Positions 18,923-27,184 of a stretch of 64,000 nucleotides of DNA are shown piece after piece (the stretch's first letter is position 1; each line of letters begins with the position of its first letter). The translations under genes were made by a program, and so were the position numbers. The notes below the pieces were generated by a model. It worked only from the letters and a program-made list of their open reading frames with translations, did not search any database and had not been told where the DNA came from. The DNA is from Herpetosiphon aurantiacus DSM 785 (GTDB taxonomy: Bacteria; Chloroflexota; Chloroflexia; Chloroflexales; Herpetosiphonaceae), in NCBI GenBank assembly GCA_000018565.1, contig CP000875.1, positions 4,417,199 through 4,481,198 on the forward strand, in the 5' to 3' direction.

Positions 18923-19789
18923 ATGGATAATGATGATATTCCAGTAGGCCGAATTTTAAGCCGCCGCGAGGCGCTCAAGCTTTTTTCAGCGGTTGGCGCA
19001 GGCATGATGTTGGCCGCCTGTGGGAGCCAAAACTCAACTGCGACCACCGCACCAGCAGCCACCGCCACAACTGGTACAAGTGCCGCAACCGCCATACCAA
19101 CTGCAACGACTGCCGCAACCAGCATTGCCAGTTTGCCATCGTGTGTGGTCAAACCAGAGATGACAGTTGGGCCATATTTTGTCGATGAGCAACTCAATCG
19201 CTCGGATATTCGCAGCGAGCCATCGGATAATTCGCTACGGGCGGGCGTGCCGCTGACCCTCAATATCAACGTTTCACAAATTAGCAGCAGCGCTTGTACG
19301 GCCTTGGCAGGGGCGATGGTCGATATTTGGCAATGCGATGCAGAAGGAATTTATTCGGGGGTGACTGATGCAGGCTTTCAAACTGAGGGCTTAAAGTTTT
19401 TGCGCGGCTACCAAATAACCGATTCTAATGGCGATGCCAGCTTTACCACGATTTTCCCAGGCTGGTATCAAGGGCGCACCGTGCATATTCATGTCAAAAT
19501 TCGCACCACCAGCAACACCAACGAAGCCTATGAATTTACCTCGCAATTTTATTTCGATACCGCCTTGACCAATGAAATTTTGGCGAATGCACCCTACAAA
19601 GCTGGGAGCCAACGCGACACCACCAACGAAAACGATATGCACTACGCCAATGGTGGCGAGCAAATGCTGCTTAGCTTAACCAAAACCAACGATGGCTACA
19701 CCGCTGGCTTTCCAATCGCGCTCGATTTGAGCGACGCTGAAACTGGCCAAGCTGATCGGTTTGAGCAAATGCAAGCGCCGCCACGCTAG
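18923..19789 (+). CDS. Tat-exported lipoprotein of the intradiol dioxygenase family
   Basis: The N-terminus combines a twin-arginine signal (SRREALKLF) with a lipobox ending MLAACGS. It should therefore be exported folded and anchored by lipid. A 45-residue Thr/Ala linker precedes a domain with GPYFVDEQ, MVDIWQCDAEGIYSG, FLRGYQITDSNG and the metal-ligand stretch FPGWYQGRTVHIHVK, typical of protocatechuate/catechol intradiol dioxygenases. Family members use non-haem Fe(III) to open catechol rings; the substrate here is unknown. ATG 18923 has AAGGAG 8 nt upstream. The gene stands alone. Confidence 0.85.
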   Translation: MDNDDIPVGRILSRREALKLFSAVGAGMMLAACGSQNSTATTAPAATATTGTSAATAIPTATTAATSIASLPSCVVKPEMTVGPYFVDEQLNRSDIRSEPSDNSLRAGVPLTLNINVSQISSSACTALAGAMVDIWQCDAEGIYSGVTDAGFQTEGLKFLRGYQITDSNGDASFTTIFPGWYQGRTVHIHVKIRTTSNTNEAYEFTSQFYFDTALTNEILANAPYKAGSQRDTTNENDMHYANGGEQMLLSLTKTNDGYTAGFPIALDLSDAETGQADRFEQMQAPPR

Positions 19790-19793
19790 CGTT

Positions 19794-20050
19794 CCCTCAC
19801 CCCCTAGCCCCCTCTCCCGCCAAGCGAGCGAGGGGGAATTATTGCATCATGAAGCGTGGCACTCCCCTCGCCCGCCGCCGTGGGAGAGGGGTCGGGGGTG
19901 AGGGCATACCATTCATTGCCAACTAAATGAACCGTTACACCAATAGCCAATAGCCATGGTTGCTCTGCGCCTCTGCGTTAAATTCATAATTTCTTTCTGG
20001 CCCCTGACCCTACTTCCTAGCCTCAACTCTCTGCGCCCTAATCCCTCAAC
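19794..20050. repeat. Palindromic repeat (copy 2) and short dispersed repeats
   Basis: At 19794-19904 a full copy of the about 110-bp repeat runs from CCCTCACCCCCTAGCCCCC to GGGGGTGAGGG. The two ends are complementary to each other, and two internal GC-rich arms are also complementary. Downstream are 'ATGAACCGTTACACC' and 'CTCTGCGCCTCTGCGTT', also seen near 50750 and 63100. No gene was seen. Confidence 0.8.
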
Positions 20051-20491
20051 TTACCCTCGCATCGCCCGATAATAGCCAATATAGTCATCAACCGAATAGC
20101 GCTGAATGACTTGGGCGATCACATCGGGCAGCAAATCTTCGAGTTTACGAAAGCGCAAACACGATTTGCCCATATCGAATTTTTTGCCTGCTTGGCTAAA
20201 TTGCTGCTGCAACCACGCCGCATAGGGTTCATCGTAAGCAACAGGCATTAAATATAACGAATTATAATTTTTCTGGGCAGCCAAAGCGATATAGCTCAAC
20301 GGTTGGCGATTGTAGGTATTGGGAAAGCGCTCCAAGGGTATTTCATAGCTCAGCATACCCCAATTGCAGGTTTCAACATAGCCCTCGGGCAAATGCTGCA
20401 AGATCAATTGGCGCACTGGCTCGATCACACTGTAGCGCTCAGGAGCCAACTCTGCCAGATATTGCTCGACAGTCGTAGCTTTGCTTTGCAT
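20051..20491 (-). CDS. DUF1801 (YdhG-like) protein
   Basis: A 146-residue cytosolic protein. It has the DUF1801 layout: VEQYLAELAPERYSVIEPVRQLIL at the start, a central strand region with GMLSYEIP, LSYIALAAQKNYNSLYLM, and the lysine-rich GKKFDMGKSCLRFRKLEDL near the end. The family has a YdhG/frataxin-like fold. An iron-related role is claimed for some members but not certain. Start ATG 20491 lies 4 nt after the kinase-like gene, so the two are probably cotranscribed. Confidence 0.8.
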   Translation of the reverse strand: MQSKATTVEQYLAELAPERYSVIEPVRQLILQHLPEGYVETCNWGMLSYEIPLERFPNTYNRQPLSYIALAAQKNYNSLYLMPVAYDEPYAAWLQQQFSQAGKKFDMGKSCLRFRKLEDLLPDVIAQVIQRYSVDDYIGYYRAMRG

Positions 20492-20494
20492 CGA

Positions 20495-21469
20495 TCACCT
20501 CCATTGATTGATAGCCTGTTGGGCTAAATTTAAATAGCGTTGATAATTGGCTTGAGCCGTAATCAACCAAGCTGGCGGGCGTTGTACCAACCGTTCATCC
20601 AAGCCACGTGGCACTTCATACAGGTATCGCTGCCAACGCACAACCCACCAAATCAGCATCAACGTGCGATAAATCTCAATTCGCTGGACAGCCCGTGGGT
20701 CGTCGCCAAAGCCACAATAGGCCTGCACAAACCACGACCAATGCTCAGTCGGCACCTCAGCATAGGCCGGATGGGTCATCAGATCAACAATATCAAAGTT
20801 TGGATCGCCCCAGCCTGCATTTTCCCAATCGACTGAGACAAAACCTGTGGGTGTTACCAAAAAATTACGCCAATTGCTATCAACCCGACACAAACTCATT
20901 GGCGGGCTAGGCAACTCGGGTACAGCCCAAGTTTCTAGCCAGATTAATAGATTTTCGAGCGTAATCGGCAATTGATCAGTCGGAATTTTGGCGCAATGTT
21001 GTTCGATCAAAGCCTTGCCATCAGCAACACTGGTCATATTGAGGGTTGCTTTGGGGAGTTCAAATGTGGCTGACGTTTGGGTTATTTGGCGAAGCGCCCA
21101 GTAGTGAGCAATTAAGCCTTGCCATTGAGCCGAATCCTGGGGAATGCTCGTCAACGCTGGAAAATCGAGCCATGTTTGCACGACAACTGGCTGGGCAAAA
21201 TTGGCTTCATCAAGCCAAACTGCCTGCGGAGCCAGCAAATGATTAAACTCAGCTACTATCTGGAGTGATTGATATTCACGCCATGCGCGGCGACGCTCAT
21301 CACGAATCGTCCACTTAATTGCATAATCGGCATTGGTGGATTGCGCCCGATAGACCCGATTGTTCGCGCCACCAGCAATTGGAGTTAACTGCCAATGCTG
21401 CCAACGGGTTGGCTCGACCAACGATTGCTTGGCCAAATATTCGAGCACTTCGCGCAAGCGTTGATCCAT
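20495..21469 (-). CDS. Aminoglycoside-phosphotransferase-like small-molecule kinase
   Basis: A 324-residue APH/choline-kinase-fold protein. The N-lobe has PIAGGANNRVYRA and the ATP lysine in YAIKW. The catalytic loop reads LCRVDSNWRNFLV, with Asp and Asn kept but the usual HGD replaced by RVD. The metal-binding DWENAGWGDPNFD follows. The family includes choline, homoserine, fructosamine and aminoglycoside kinases; the substrate cannot be told. ATG 21469 directly follows the upstream HD gene (3 nt). The longer frame, back to 21619, only rereads that gene. Confidence 0.8.
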   Translation of the reverse strand: MDQRLREVLEYLAKQSLVEPTRWQHWQLTPIAGGANNRVYRAQSTNADYAIKWTIRDERRRAWREYQSLQIVAEFNHLLAPQAVWLDEANFAQPVVVQTWLDFPALTSIPQDSAQWQGLIAHYWALRQITQTSATFELPKATLNMTSVADGKALIEQHCAKIPTDQLPITLENLLIWLETWAVPELPSPPMSLCRVDSNWRNFLVTPTGFVSVDWENAGWGDPNFDIVDLMTHPAYAEVPTEHWSWFVQAYCGFGDDPRAVQRIEIYRTLMLIWWVVRWQRYLYEVPRGLDERLVQRPPAWLITAQANYQRYLNLAQQAINQWR

Positions 21470-21471
21470 AA

Positions 21472-21924
21472 CTAACCTGATTGTGCAGCAGTAACACGGG
21501 GCACAGCCAATGCCTGGGCTACCTTGACAATGTTCAATTCGCCATAGGTTTCGCGCACAAAACTGATTAATTGCTGAGTATGCTGGAGTAATTGAGCATA
21601 ACGAGCATCGCGCAGCCAAATTGCATCGAAGAATTGCGAGGTTTTGTCGTAAAGCTTAAACAATTTGGTCAAATCGCTGCGCTGCCACAGATCACGCATT
21701 TCATGATCAAAATCATCGAAAGTCATTTCTTGAACGAGCTGACGCACTTGTTCGGGAGTGTTCTCCAGCAAATCGGCATTGGTATCTTCAAGTAAATCGT
21801 GCCAGAGCAGCACAATCGATCCCACCCGACGAGTAGTTTCAGGCAACAAGGGTTCGGCCAAAATCGTCATGGCACACCAAATTGGGTGCATGGCATATGG
21901 CGTGCGACCATCCCACAAACGCAC
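21472..21924 (-). CDS. HD-domain protein of the (p)ppGpp-hydrolase-like fold
   Basis: At least 150 residues. The motif LLWHDLLEDTNAD resembles the HDxxEDT metal site of MESH1/SpoT hydrolase domains. DGRTPYAMHPIWCAMTIL, just upstream, matches the family's 'DGTPYxxHPxxVAxIL' segment. The first GTG in frame (21924) cuts the conserved N-terminal helix (AIAHTIQAHTFQ). The same frame continues open to about 22023 and beyond without ATG, GTG or TTG. The real start is therefore probably non-canonical, for example ATC 22023, which has GAGGGGG 5 nt upstream. The coordinates given are the conservative ones. The gene is linked to the PAS/STAS sensor just before it. Confidence 0.65.
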   Translation of the reverse strand: MRLWDGRTPYAMHPIWCAMTILAEPLLPETTRRVGSIVLLWHDLLEDTNADLLENTPEQVRQLVQEMTFDDFDHEMRDLWQRSDLTKLFKLYDKTSQFFDAIWLRDARYAQLLQHTQQLISFVRETYGELNIVKVAQALAVPRVTAAQSG

Positions 21925-22037
21925 TTGATTTTGCGGTGTTCGTGCTTGAAATGTATGCGCTTGAATGGTATGGGCGATCGCCGCCGCTAATTCCGTTGCC
22001 CAAATTTCAGTTTCAGGGTTGATACAAACCCCCTCGC

Positions 22038-24041
22038 TTAGGATAAACGGCGATTCAAGGCGCGTTCGATCCCGCTTTGTAAATTGCTCAAGGTCACAAC
22101 ATCGCCCAAACTAATGCCCAAGCTAACCAAGGTTTGAGCAATTTCTGGGCGAATTCCGGTTAATACCACCTCAGCGCCCAGCAAACGCACGGCCCGCGCC
22201 GCCTGCAACAAAGCACTAGCAACTTGGGTATCGACGACTGGAACCCCAGTTAAGTCGAGAATCACCACGCCAGCGTTCATTTGGCTCACACCTTGCAGCA
22301 GCGATTCGACAATTTGGGTCGCGCGTGCTGAATCAATCGAGCCAATCAGTGGCATAATCACCGTGCGATCGTTGATTGGGATTAATGGCGTGGAAAGTTC
22401 GCGGAGCGCGGCAGCTTGAGCTTCGATAATTTGGCCCTGCATTTGTTCGCGCATCACTTCAGCTTGTTTGCGTTCAGTAATATCTTGCACCAAGCCCAAC
22501 ATGCGAATTGCCACACCATCGTTGTTTGGAATAAAGAACCCACGATCTAAGAGCCAGAGCCAATGACCAGAATGATGTAAAAAGCGATATTCAACCGCAT
22601 AGGTACTGCAATTTTCTTGGGCAATTTCGAGCAAGCGCAAGGCTTCGGGGGCATCGTCGGGGTGTAAACCAGCAGCCCATGCATCAAGGCTCAGGCTAAA
22701 TTCGGCCTTGGGATAGCCCAAAATCTTGGTGACCGAATCGCTCCATTCAATTTTATTGTTGGTCACATCGTAATCGTACATCACCAACTCGACGGTTGAC
22801 ATGATCAGATCGAAGCGTTGCCGCCAATCAAACAATTCTTGGGCAATTTGGCGGCGCTCGGTAATATCGAAAAAGGTGGCGATGGCATATTCAATTTGAT
22901 CATTGGGGTCGTAAATCGGGCGGGCATAAACCTCAATTGCAGTTGCAGGCTTATCGGCATAGCGAAATTCAAGATCATCAAGGTGCACCATTTCGCCCTT
23001 GAGGGCGCGTTGGGTTGGCAATTCTTCGCGCGGATAGAGCGTTTCACTGCCAATTTTGTAGGTGCGATAGGTCTCGGTTTGCTGGCTGACTGGCAGCATC
23101 ACATGTTGGCCGAGCAACTCTTGGGCTTTGGCATTGGCATAATAGGGCTTGCCATCAGGCTCGACCACATACAAACCAACGGGAGTCGCATCAAGAAACT
23201 GTTGCAAACGATTTTGCAGACGGCGCAACGCAGCTTCATTTTCGCGTTGCAAGGTAATATCCATCAACACGCCATCCCACAAAATATCACCAGCCTCGGT
23301 GCGAGTTGGCCGCGAAGCACCGCGTACCCAGCGCACAACACCATCGTAGACCACACGGCCTTCCCATTGCCAAGGTTCGAGCAACTGGCCCGATTCAACA
23401 AACGAACGGATAAATTCTGGCTGATCTTCGGGATGCACCCAGTTATAGAGAGCATCGCGCTCCGAAGTCAGGCGTTCTGGCTCGATGCCAAAGGCTTGGC
23501 GAATGCCCTCGCTCACATAGGGAAACTCGCTTGTGCCATCGGGATGCAGCACAAACTGAAAAACCATGCCAGGCACATTCGAGATAATCCGCGAAAGTCG
23601 GGCTTGGGTTTCCGTCAGTGAGCGCGAAGCTTGGGCCGCACTGGTTACATCGCGCAACACTGCCACCAAGCCAATGACTTGGTTAGCATCACGCACTGGT
23701 TGTTTGATGCTACGGGTGGTAATCAACGAGCCATCGGGCGCATTTGAGCGCTCCTCAAACTCGCTACCAAGGCCACTACGTAAGACTTGGCGATCGTGGC
23801 TTTGATATTCTGAGGCATAGGCATCATCGCCCGAACGATCATCGGCTACATGAAACTGCTCAAGCGGCAAGCCAAACCATTCGCGAAAAGCGCGATTGGC
23901 ATACTCAATCGTGAGATCAGCATTTTTAAACACAATCGCATCAGGCACCGTGTCGAGCATGGCCTGTAAAATACGATTTTCACGTTCAAGCTGAGCCAGC
24001 CGAGCAGCTAAATCGACAGATGAAGGCGGGTCTTGGGCCAT
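22038..24041 (-). CDS. Multi-PAS sensor with C-terminal STAS domain (RsbR-like)
   Basis: A 667-residue soluble protein. A short coiled coil leads into four PAS/PAC units: about residues 25-140, 145-270, 275-395 and 400-525. A linker helix follows (QMQGQIIEAQAAALRELSTPLIP). The C-terminal STAS domain (about 550-660) carries ILDLTGVPVVDTQVASALL, with the Thr expected to be phosphorylated in RsbR/RsbS-type proteins. No kinase domain is present, so output should be by protein-protein switching, as in stressosomes. ATG 24041 has AGGAGTG upstream. The genes after it (HD protein, APH kinase) may be its targets or simply neighbours. Confidence 0.85.
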   Translation of the reverse strand: MAQDPPSSVDLAARLAQLERENRILQAMLDTVPDAIVFKNADLTIEYANRAFREWFGLPLEQFHVADDRSGDDAYASEYQSHDRQVLRSGLGSEFEERSNAPDGSLITTRSIKQPVRDANQVIGLVAVLRDVTSAAQASRSLTETQARLSRIISNVPGMVFQFVLHPDGTSEFPYVSEGIRQAFGIEPERLTSERDALYNWVHPEDQPEFIRSFVESGQLLEPWQWEGRVVYDGVVRWVRGASRPTRTEAGDILWDGVLMDITLQRENEAALRRLQNRLQQFLDATPVGLYVVEPDGKPYYANAKAQELLGQHVMLPVSQQTETYRTYKIGSETLYPREELPTQRALKGEMVHLDDLEFRYADKPATAIEVYARPIYDPNDQIEYAIATFFDITERRQIAQELFDWRQRFDLIMSTVELVMYDYDVTNNKIEWSDSVTKILGYPKAEFSLSLDAWAAGLHPDDAPEALRLLEIAQENCSTYAVEYRFLHHSGHWLWLLDRGFFIPNNDGVAIRMLGLVQDITERKQAEVMREQMQGQIIEAQAAALRELSTPLIPINDRTVIMPLIGSIDSARATQIVESLLQGVSQMNAGVVILDLTGVPVVDTQVASALLQAARAVRLLGAEVVLTGIRPEIAQTLVSLGISLGDVVTLSNLQSGIERALNRRLS

Positions 24042-24104
24042 AGCTGCACTCCTAAAAATCCTTTGGCGATGGGCGCAAACGCGGAAGTAGCTTAATTTTA
24101 CCAT

Positions 24105-24297
24105 AGACGTTTAGGCGAGGGAATAGTGAGAACCTCAAAAGGCAAAGGGCAAAAGGCAAAAAAGTTTTAAACGCAAAGACCAAAATTATGCAGCCTCATT
24201 TAAAACGAAAGGGTGATTAAGCTTCTGAGCTTTGATTTTTGCCTGTGGGGCTAGCATTTTGACTTCTGATTTTTGCCTTTTGCCTTACTAAAAGACT
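24105..24297. other. Gene-free gap with a spaced inverted repeat
   Basis: Between the PAS gene and the rplI promoter. AGGCAAAGGGCAAAAGGCAAAAA near 24138-24165 is the inverted copy of TTTTTGCCTTTTGCCTT near 24270-24287. Together they could form a long stem, but the spacing (about 110 nt) makes a terminator unlikely. No open frame was seen. Confidence 0.5.
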
Positions 24298-24327
24298 TTG
24301 ACGAGAAATTATGATCTATGGTAAGAT
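24298..24327 (+). promoter_or_regulatory. Promoter of rplI
   Basis: TTGACG at 24298-24303 and TAAGAT at 24322-24327 with an 18-nt spacer. Transcription would start near 24334, at the edge of the first leader hairpin. Confidence 0.55.
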
Positions 24328-24334
24328 AACGCGC

Positions 24335-24447
24335 AGCCCCAAATTTGGGGCTATTCTCATGGTATGCTCCCTCACCTGATGAGGGTTGTAAATACAAGCC
24401 CGCAGATGTGGCGGGCACCAGCACCGCTAAACTAAAGGAGCTATTCC
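24335..24447 (+). promoter_or_regulatory. Structured leader of rplI
   Basis: About 110 nt of untranslated leader with three compact stem-loops in a row. The first is the 18-bp perfect palindrome at 24335-24352 (AGCCCC/GGGGCT). The second is CCCTCA/TGAGGG at 24369-24385, and the third is GCCCGC/GCGGGC at 24398-24416. None has a U-run, so they are not simple terminators. AAAGGAG follows before the GTG start. A regulatory leader controlled by a ribosomal protein is possible but not established. Confidence 0.5.
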
Positions 24448-24954
24448 GTGAAGGTTCTGTTGATTCAAGATGTCGAACACCTTGGTACTGCGGGCGACAT
24501 CAAAGAAGTATCTGGTGGCTACGGTCGCAATTATTTATTGCCAAAGAAGCTGGCTGTGTTTGCAACACCTGGTTTGATCAAGCAAGCTGAAGAACGCTTG
24601 GCCAAACAACGCAAACTCGAAGCTAAACAACGTGAAGAATTACGTGGTTTGGCCGACAGCATCAATGGCGTAACCTTGAAGTTCGTCACCAAAGTGGGCG
24701 AACAAGATCGCTTGTATGGTTCAGTAACCAGCTCAGACATTGCTGAAAAACTGCAAGCAGCCATCGGTCAAGAAGTTGATCGCCGCAAAATCCAACTCGA
24801 CGAGCCAATCAAGCGCACTGGTGTGTATTCAATCGGCGTGCGGTTGCTCGCTGGTCTCGAACCACACATCAATGTGGTGGTCGAAGGTGAAAATGGTGAA
24901 GGTAGTGTTCAGCCCGCAGCCGAAGCTGCCGAAGTTGCGAGCACCGAAGCCTAG
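24448..24954 (+). CDS. rplI: 50S ribosomal protein L9
   Basis: L9 binds 23S rRNA on the large subunit. The N-terminal domain MKVLLIQDVEHLGTAGDIKEVSGGYGRNYLLPKKLA is highly typical, followed by the long connecting helix (Lys/Glu/Arg-rich) and the C-terminal domain. The 168 residues include a Glu/Ala-rich tail. It starts with GTG with AAAGGAG about 7 nt upstream. rplI usually sits with rpsF/ssb/rpsR; here it is next to dnaB only. Confidence 0.97.
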   Translation: MKVLLIQDVEHLGTAGDIKEVSGGYGRNYLLPKKLAVFATPGLIKQAEERLAKQRKLEAKQREELRGLADSINGVTLKFVTKVGEQDRLYGSVTSSDIAEKLQAAIGQEVDRRKIQLDEPIKRTGVYSIGVRLLAGLEPHINVVVEGENGEGSVQPAAEAAEVASTEA

Positions 24955-25084
24955 TTCATTCGTTTGGTCCAACCGCTGATGCCGCGCCAATGAGCGCGGC
25001 ATCAGTGCTTTAGCCGTTGGTTTCCACAGCTTTTCGACTGTGTATCCACCCGTTATCCCAACATTTTCCACATCCGAGGTCGCT

Positions 25085-26866
25085 ATGGATAAGTCGTTAC
25101 CCGCCGATATTAACGCCGAACGTGCCACCCTTGGTTCGATTTTGCTTGATCGTGATGCAATTATTCCAGTTGCACCTTGGCTTGCTAGCGACTATTTTTA
25201 TCTTGAAAAGCATGGCTTGGTTTTTAATGCCCAAGTGGCTTGTTACAACCGCCGTGTGCCACCCGATTTGGTCAATGTTACCGATGAGCTGCGCCGCAAA
25301 GATCAATTAGAGGTCGTCGGCGGGGTTCAGTATTTGCTTGAGCTTTCGAATAGTGTGCCAACCTCGGTGCACGTCGAATATTATGCCCGCATCGTTGAAC
25401 GCACCGCACTATTGCGCCGTTTGATCATCGCTGGCGGCAAGATTGCGGCCCTCGGTTATGACGAAACTCAAGAGCTTGAGGCTGCGCTCGATCAGGCCGA
25501 ATCAGAATTATTTGCGGTTTCGCAGCGGCGTACCGCCGATGGCTTTATTCATATCGGTGCAGTTGTCGATAGTTTCTTCGAGCAAATTAGCCAAATGCAG
25601 GAGCGCGGCGGCGAAGTTGTGGGCCTCAAAACAGGCTTTACCGATTTTGATAAATTAACTGGTGGCTTGCAACGCTCCGACTTGTTGATTTTGGCGGCGC
25701 GGCCAGCCACTGGCAAAACCAGCTTGGCCTTGAATATTGCCTACAACGCCGCCAAGGAATCTGAGGCCTGCGTGGCGATTTTTAGCCTTGAAATGAGTCG
25801 CGATCAGCTGATGCAGCGGATTTTGGCCACCGAAACTGGCGTGGATATGCAAAAGCTGAGGACTGGCCAAATTCGCGATAGTGATTTGCAGTTGCTGACC
25901 GAGGCGCTTGGTAAACTCTCCACCATGTCAATTTATATCGATGATTCACCTGGAGCCAGCATTATGGATGTGCGCTCCAAATGTCGGCGCTTGCAAGCTG
26001 AGGCAGGCATCGATCTGATTATCATCGATTATTTGCAGTTGATGCAGGGTGGCGGCAAACGCGATGGCAACCGTGTCCAGGAAATTAGCGAAATTAGCCG
26101 TGGACTCAAGGCCTTGGCCCGCGAAATCAATGTGCCAGTGATTGCGCTTTCGCAGCTTTCGCGGGCCGTCGAAAGCCGCACCACCCACGTTCCCATGCTC
26201 TCCGATTTGCGCGAATCAGGGTGTCTCACAGGCGATACCCAAATCTATTTGCCTGATCAAGGTCATTATGTCCGAATCGATCAATTAGTTGGGCAACAAG
26301 GCTTTAATGTTCTAGCGCTGAATCAAGCAACTTGGAAACTTGAATCATGGCCTGTTACCCATGCCTTTACAACTGGCACAAAACCTGTTTTTAAACTCCG
26401 TACTAAGCTAGGGCGCAGTATTCGCGCCACGGTTAACCATAAATTCTTAACCATTGATGGTTGGCAACGGCTTGATCAGTTGCATCAAACCAGCCAAATT
26501 GCCATCTCACAGGAAATTGCCCATGAATTGGGTAGCAACAGCCAACCAACCGCGATTGAATGGGAAACAATCATTAGCATCGAGCCTGATGGCGTTGAGC
26601 CAGTTTATGATTTGACGGTGGATACGCTCCATAATTTTGTGGCAAATAATATCATTGTGCATAACAGTATCGAGCAAGATGCGGATATCGTGATGTTTAT
26701 TTATCGTGAAGAGCTGTATGATCCCGAAACTGATAAGAAGGGCATCGCCGAAATTCACCTAGCCAAGCACCGTAACGGCCCAACCGGGATCGTGCCTTTG
26801 CGCTTTTTTCGCTCGACAACGAAATTTTCCAATTTAGAGACCTATCGCCAACCTGAAGGCTATTAG
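25085..26866 (+). CDS. dnaB: Replicative DNA helicase DnaB with mini-intein
   Basis: DnaB unwinds DNA at the replication fork as a hexamer. The N-terminal domain begins PADINAERATLGSILLD. The RecA-like core has Walker A (ARPATGKTSLA), the IFSLEMSRDQL and IIIDYLQLM (Walker B) motifs, IALSQLSR and LSDLRESG. An in-frame intein then interrupts the protein between LRESG and SIEQDAD; after excision the helicase is about 445 residues, the usual size. ATG 25085 is chosen with GAGG upstream; a GTG 15 codons earlier is open but not conserved. It follows rplI after 130 bp. Confidence 0.96.
   Translation: MDKSLPADINAERATLGSILLDRDAIIPVAPWLASDYFYLEKHGLVFNAQVACYNRRVPPDLVNVTDELRRKDQLEVVGGVQYLLELSNSVPTSVHVEYYARIVERTALLRRLIIAGGKIAALGYDETQELEAALDQAESELFAVSQRRTADGFIHIGAVVDSFFEQISQMQERGGEVVGLKTGFTDFDKLTGGLQRSDLLILAARPATGKTSLALNIAYNAAKESEACVAIFSLEMSRDQLMQRILATETGVDMQKLRTGQIRDSDLQLLTEALGKLSTMSIYIDDSPGASIMDVRSKCRRLQAEAGIDLIIIDYLQLMQGGGKRDGNRVQEISEISRGLKALAREINVPVIALSQLSRAVESRTTHVPMLSDLRESGCLTGDTQIYLPDQGHYVRIDQLVGQQGFNVLALNQATWKLESWPVTHAFTTGTKPVFKLRTKLGRSIRATVNHKFLTIDGWQRLDQLHQTSQIAISQEIAHELGSNSQPTAIEWETIISIEPDGVEPVYDLTVDTLHNFVANNIIVHNSIEQDADIVMFIYREELYDPETDKKGIAEIHLAKHRNGPTGIVPLRFFRSTTKFSNLETYRQPEGY
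26222..26665 (+). other. DnaB mini-intein (148 residues)
   Basis: The protein-splicing element starts with Cys (CLTGDTQIYL, block A). It has TVNHKF (block B, Thr and His) and ends VYDLTVDTLHNFVANNIIVHN followed by Ser, which is the F/G block with the penultimate His-Asn and the +1 Ser of the extein. The insertion site (LRESG/SIEQDAD) is the one used by several known DnaB inteins. Only about 40 residues lie between the splicing halves, with no LAGLIDADG or HNH endonuclease, so it has lost mobility by homing. All residues needed for class 1 splicing are present. Confidence 0.93.
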
Positions 26867-26867
26867 T

Positions 26868-27060
26868 GCCCTCACCCCCTAGCCTTACAAGAGTAGGTTT
26901 TAACATTCCCTCACCCCCCAACCCCTCTCCCACTGCGGCGGGAGAGGGGCGTTCCAATCATCATGATGGACGGTTCCCCCTCGCCTCGCGTGCGGGAGAG
27001 GGAATTAGGGGGTGAGGGAACAACAAATCCATTCTCAAACAAACCCAGCATCCCCTAAAA
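26868..27060. repeat. Palindromic repeat (copy 3, compound)
   Basis: A short decayed piece (CCCTCACCCCCTAGCC) is followed by TTACAAGAGTAGGTTTTAA and then by a full inverted copy of the repeat at about 26910-27020. The copy ends AGGGAATTAGGGGGTGAGGG. The TTACAAGxGTxGGTTTTAA element recurs near 28880-28900, also next to a repeat copy. It separates dnaB from the toxin-like gene. Confidence 0.75.
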
Positions 27061-27066
27061 TCACCC

Positions 27067-27184
27067 TTGCACTAGCTAGCTATGCCGTTATAATCAACAG
27101 CATTGAGTAGAACTGAGGGCGATCCTCTCCAATTTTCCCGCATGTTTGCCAGAGTTCCCCTCCTCGGTATGAGGTTTTATTAAG
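27067..27184 (+). promoter_or_regulatory. Promoter and leader of the WXG100-deaminase gene
   Basis: TTGCAC at 27067-27072, a 16-nt spacer and TATAAT at 27089-27094. The leader that follows, from GAGTAGAACTGAGGGCGATC to just before the ATG at 27185, is nearly identical to the leader of the second copy on the minus strand (60691-60776). That copy's promoter has the same 16-nt spacer. The conserved leader shows the two loci share ancestry including their control region. Confidence 0.7.

Noticed and set aside
26222-26665. dnaB as two genes or as a frameshift
   Set aside because: The interrupted frame stays open throughout, and the insert carries all splicing residues, so an intein is the better reading.
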